Shown one piece after another: positions 13,738 through 16,301 of a stretch of DNA of 16,301 nucleotides (its first letter is position 1; every line of letters begins with the position of its first letter). The notes beneath the pieces are model-generated. The model did no database searches. It was not told where the DNA came from and saw only the letters and a program-made list of their open reading frames with translations. A program made the translations under genes and the position numbers. This stretch comes from Bacteroidota bacterium (GTDB taxonomy: Bacteria; Bacteroidota; Bacteroidia; Bacteroidales; VadinHA17): positions 1 through 16,301 of the forward strand of contig JAUVHQ010000017.1 in assembly GCA_030593185.1 (NCBI GenBank), read 5' to 3'.

Positions 13738-16239
13738 ATGAAGCAAATCTTTAAAAACATCAGCAGCGAGATTCTAATTATAGCGCTTTTTGTTATTATT
13801 CCATTGCTCTATTTCAGTCCTATGCTTGAAGGGAAACGACTTACACCCGGCGATACACGGAACTATAAAGGAATGTCCAAAGAATTGTATGATTTTCAGG
13901 AGAAAACCGGGGAAAAAACTTTATGGACAAATAGTATGTTTGGCGGAATGCCGACTTATCTTATCAGCGGTGCCCAACCCCCGAAAGTCATCAGTTTTAT
14001 TAACCGGATCCTTACCCTTTTTAGTTTCCGGCCCGTAAGTTTCGTGTTCCTGTACCTTCTTGGTTTCTATGTTTCCCTCAGGTTATTCGGAATTAATCGA
14101 TGGCTTAGTCTTGCCGGAGCTTTTGCTTACGCTTTTTCAACTTACTTCTTCACAATAATTTTTGCAGGACATGCTTCAAAATCATTTGCCCTGGGATATT
14201 TACCTGTGATTATTGCAGGAGTATATTATACGTTGAAAAAAAAGCCTCTTGCAGGTTGTATAATAACAGGATTTGCACTTGCACTGCAACTTAATATTAA
14301 CCACCTGCAGATAACCTACTACACCCTGATCATTGTTATGATCCTCGGATTTTTCCTGATGATTGATTCGATAAAGGAAAAACAATTTAGTAAGTTCATT
14401 GAAAGAGTTGGATTATTGTTTATTCCCGTTATCCTGGCTTTAGGTGTAAGTTTTGCCGCTATTATCACAACACTGGAATATGGGAAGTATTCTATTCGTG
14501 GAGAATCGGAACTTGCATATGAACAGAATGAGAATAAAACTTCAGGGCTTGACAAGGATTATATCCTTAATGACTATAGCTATGGAATTGCCGAGACTTT
14601 TAACTTGTTTATTCCTAATTTTGTTGGCGGGTCACATTCCAATACTTTTGGCACGAAATCAGAGATCTACAAAAAACTTAAATCCTATAATGTTCCGAAT
14701 TCCCGGCAAATTGTTAATCAATGGAACACTTATTGGGGTCCTCAGAGATATACTGCCGGACCGGTTTATATTGGAGCCGTTGTTATTTTTCTATTCTTTT
14801 TCGGGGCATTCCTGGTAAAAGGCAAAGTTAAATGGTGGTTGGTCTCCATTACTATCCTGTCAATTTTGCTCGCGTGGGGAAAACATTTTTATTTTTTCTC
14901 CGATTTTTTCATCGATTATATTCCCGGATATAACAAATTCCGGACTGTCTCTATGATACTGGTCATTGCTGCGTTCGCTATGCCATTGCTTGGTATTATT
15001 GGATTGAACCAATTTCTTAATGGGAAACACAAGAAAGAAACCTTTCTTTATGCAATAAAATGGTCGGTTATTATTACCGGCGGACTGGCTTTGATTTTCG
15101 TCTTGTTCCCGGGTTTGTTCTTCAATTTTAACGCGCCACTTGATGATAATCTGTTACAATCAGGCTGGCCGCAGGAGATAATTCAAGCATTAAGAACCGA
15201 TCGTCAACAACTCCTTAAAACAGATGCCTTCAGATCACTGATCTTTGTAATTCTAACAGCAGGATCGTTGCTGGCATACCATTATAAAAAACTTTCAGTA
15301 AAAGTCTTGTATTTTATTCTGGCAGTATTAATTCTTCTCGACCTCTGGACAGTTGACAAAAGATATCTGAATAATGACCATTTCTCACGTAAACAAAAAG
15401 CTGAAATACCCTATATTGCCACCAAAGCAGATAACGAGATATTAGAAGATCCTGATCCTGACTACAAGGTTCTCGATCTAACAATAAGCACTTTCAACAG
15501 CGCAAGAACTTCATATTTTCATAAATCAATCGGAGGTTATCACGGCGCTAAAATGAGGCGATACCAGGAACTTGTAAGTTTCTATATAACATCCGAAATA
15601 AGCAGGGTCATCAATGCTCTTCAAGGGGAAAAGCCCGGTTTTGATATCAATACTACTATGGGAAATATAAGTATTCTAAATATGCTTAATTGCAAATACA
15701 TTATTATCAATGGCAATTCTTCTCCATTAAAGAATCCATATGCATTGGGTGCATGCTGGTTTGTTGACAAATACAGAATAGTGGAAGATGCCAATGCAGA
15801 AATTTCTGCAATAGGAAATTTCAATCCGGCACAAGAAGCAATTATTGATAACCGGTTTGAAGACCAGATCCATGATATAATTATTCATTCTGACTCAACA
15901 GCTAAAATTCATCTCCTTGAATATCTGCCAAATAAATTAATCTATGAATCAGAATCAACATATGACCAGATGGCGGTGTTTTCTGAGATCTATTATCCGA
16001 AAGGATGGAAAGTTACTATTGATGGTGAACCTGCAAATCATTTTCGTGTAAATTATGTCCTTCGTAGTATGATCATACCATCCGGGCAGCATAAGATTGA
16101 ATTTAAATTCGAACCTGATGCATATTACCTCGGTAAAAAAGTCGCTTTTATCAGTACCGTAATACTGATTATTCTTGCAGGTGTATATTTATTCCGGCAG
16201 TTCAGGTATTCTCCATTGTTTTCCAAAAAACAATCATAA
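13738..16239 (+). CDS. YfhO-family polytopic membrane protein
   Basis: Large membrane protein of 833 residues resembling YfhO proteins, some of which take part in glycosylating cell-wall polymers in Firmicutes and are thought to be GT-C-like. The first membrane segment is at about 12-30 (ILIIALFVIIPLLYFSP), followed by LTPGDTRNYKG, whose Asp39 is at the place where GT-C enzymes keep a key acidic residue. About ten more hydrophobic segments run to residue ~555. A long soluble, probably periplasmic part follows (~560-790), ending in FSEIYYPKGWKVTIDGEPA, a typical C-terminal motif of these proteins. A last membrane segment (~800-820) and a basic tail close the protein. I chose ATG 13738; the frame is open to a GTG at 13693, but that adds 15 polar residues unlike the family. 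TTTG at 13690-13693, 21 bases before TATTTTAC, is a weak promoter candidate. It diverges from the glycosyltransferase gene. Confidence 0.87.
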   Translation: MKQIFKNISSEILIIALFVIIPLLYFSPMLEGKRLTPGDTRNYKGMSKELYDFQEKTGEKTLWTNSMFGGMPTYLISGAQPPKVISFINRILTLFSFRPVSFVFLYLLGFYVSLRLFGINRWLSLAGAFAYAFSTYFFTIIFAGHASKSFALGYLPVIIAGVYYTLKKKPLAGCIITGFALALQLNINHLQITYYTLIIVMILGFFLMIDSIKEKQFSKFIERVGLLFIPVILALGVSFAAIITTLEYGKYSIRGESELAYEQNENKTSGLDKDYILNDYSYGIAETFNLFIPNFVGGSHSNTFGTKSEIYKKLKSYNVPNSRQIVNQWNTYWGPQRYTAGPVYIGAVVIFLFFFGAFLVKGKVKWWLVSITILSILLAWGKHFYFFSDFFIDYIPGYNKFRTVSMILVIAAFAMPLLGIIGLNQFLNGKHKKETFLYAIKWSVIITGGLALIFVLFPGLFFNFNAPLDDNLLQSGWPQEIIQALRTDRQQLLKTDAFRSLIFVILTAGSLLAYHYKKLSVKVLYFILAVLILLDLWTVDKRYLNNDHFSRKQKAEIPYIATKADNEILEDPDPDYKVLDLTISTFNSARTSYFHKSIGGYHGAKMRRYQELVSFYITSEISRVINALQGEKPGFDINTTMGNISILNMLNCKYIIINGNSSPLKNPYALGACWFVDKYRIVEDANAEISAIGNFNPAQEAIIDNRFEDQIHDIIIHSDSTAKIHLLEYLPNKLIYESESTYDQMAVFSEIYYPKGWKVTIDGEPANHFRVNYVLRSMIIPSGQHKIEFKFEPDAYYLGKKVAFISTVILIILAGVYLFRQFRYSPLFSKKQS

Positions 16240-16249
16240 ACTTGAAGAA

Positions 16250-16293
16250 GTCATTAGGTGGTCATACAATTGTCATTAGGTTGCCATAGAAGA
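16250..16293. repeat. 11-base tandem repeat at the right edge
   Basis: Four consecutive 11-base units: GTCATTAGGTG, GTCATACAATT, GTCATTAGGTT and a diverged GCCATAGAAGA. The first and third share ten bases (GTCATTAGGT). It starts 10 bases after the YfhO stop and may continue beyond the window. It belongs to the same kind of intergenic microrepeat as the 7-base repeat upstream of glyS but has a different unit. Confidence 0.6.
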
Positions 16294-16301
16294 GGCGAAG
16301 C

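Noticed and set aside
14453..14818. Plus-strand frame of 121 codons inside the YfhO gene
   Set aside because: It is a shifted frame of a long, well-supported coding region with no start context or domain.
16215..16234. Perfect 8-base hairpin (ATTGTTTT / AAAACAAT, 4-base loop) at the end of the YfhO gene
   Set aside because: It lies inside the coding region before the stop, is almost all A/T and has no following T tract, so it is not a convincing terminator.

Overview
This window looks like chromosomal DNA from a member of the Bacteroidota, probably Bacteroidales or Marinilabiliales-like. The evidence is AT-rich DNA, a single-chain bacteroidete-style glycyl-tRNA synthetase, an exported S9 peptidase and a long YfhO-family membrane protein. 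Several start regions carry the bacteroidete -7 promoter motif TAnnTTTG, and there are few Shine-Dalgarno sites. The phylum assignment is inferred from gene character; no rRNA or tRNA gene is present to confirm it.

Layout. Positions 2-2377 (+) hold the 3' part of an exported prolyl-oligopeptidase-family (S9) peptidase whose start lies left of the window. It converges on nadB (2390-3970, -), which encodes L-aspartate oxidase of NAD synthesis. About 520 bases without a gene follow (3971-4489). They contain a mosaic of short tandem repeats, a long REP-like inverted repeat and an outer imperfect inverted repeat. Next comes glyS (4490-6055, +), then a run of surface-polysaccharide genes: a GT4-type glycosyltransferase (6097-7398), an LpxD-like hexapeptide acyltransferase (7432-8361), a PIG-L/LmbE-type deacetylase (8363-9007) and the UDP-GlcNAc 2-epimerase WecB (9110-10210). 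An opposing unit reads glycosyltransferase, then methyltransferase, then after a 217-base gap a Wzx-type flippase (13664 down to 10218). It meets wecB tail to tail with only 7 bases between. A divergent YfhO-family polytopic membrane protein (13738-16239, +) follows, and the window ends in an 11-base tandem repeat.

How the genes could work together. WecB supplies UDP-ManNAc. The two glycosyltransferases probably extend a lipid-linked oligosaccharide, the small methyltransferase may modify it, and the Wzx protein would flip it across the inner membrane. The YfhO protein may be a GT-C-like or flipping component acting on the periplasmic side. The most interesting part is the nearly fused acyltransferase/deacetylase pair (1 base apart). 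It resembles the LpxC/LpxD deacetylate-then-N-acylate logic of lipid A, but with an unrelated deacetylase fold and an acyltransferase whose C-terminal half resembles sugar acetyltransferases. That would fit a module that replaces the N-acetyl group of an amino sugar with another acyl group; this is inference. No polymerase, initiating sugar-phosphate transferase or export channel is visible, so the locus is probably incomplete in this window or scattered in the genome.
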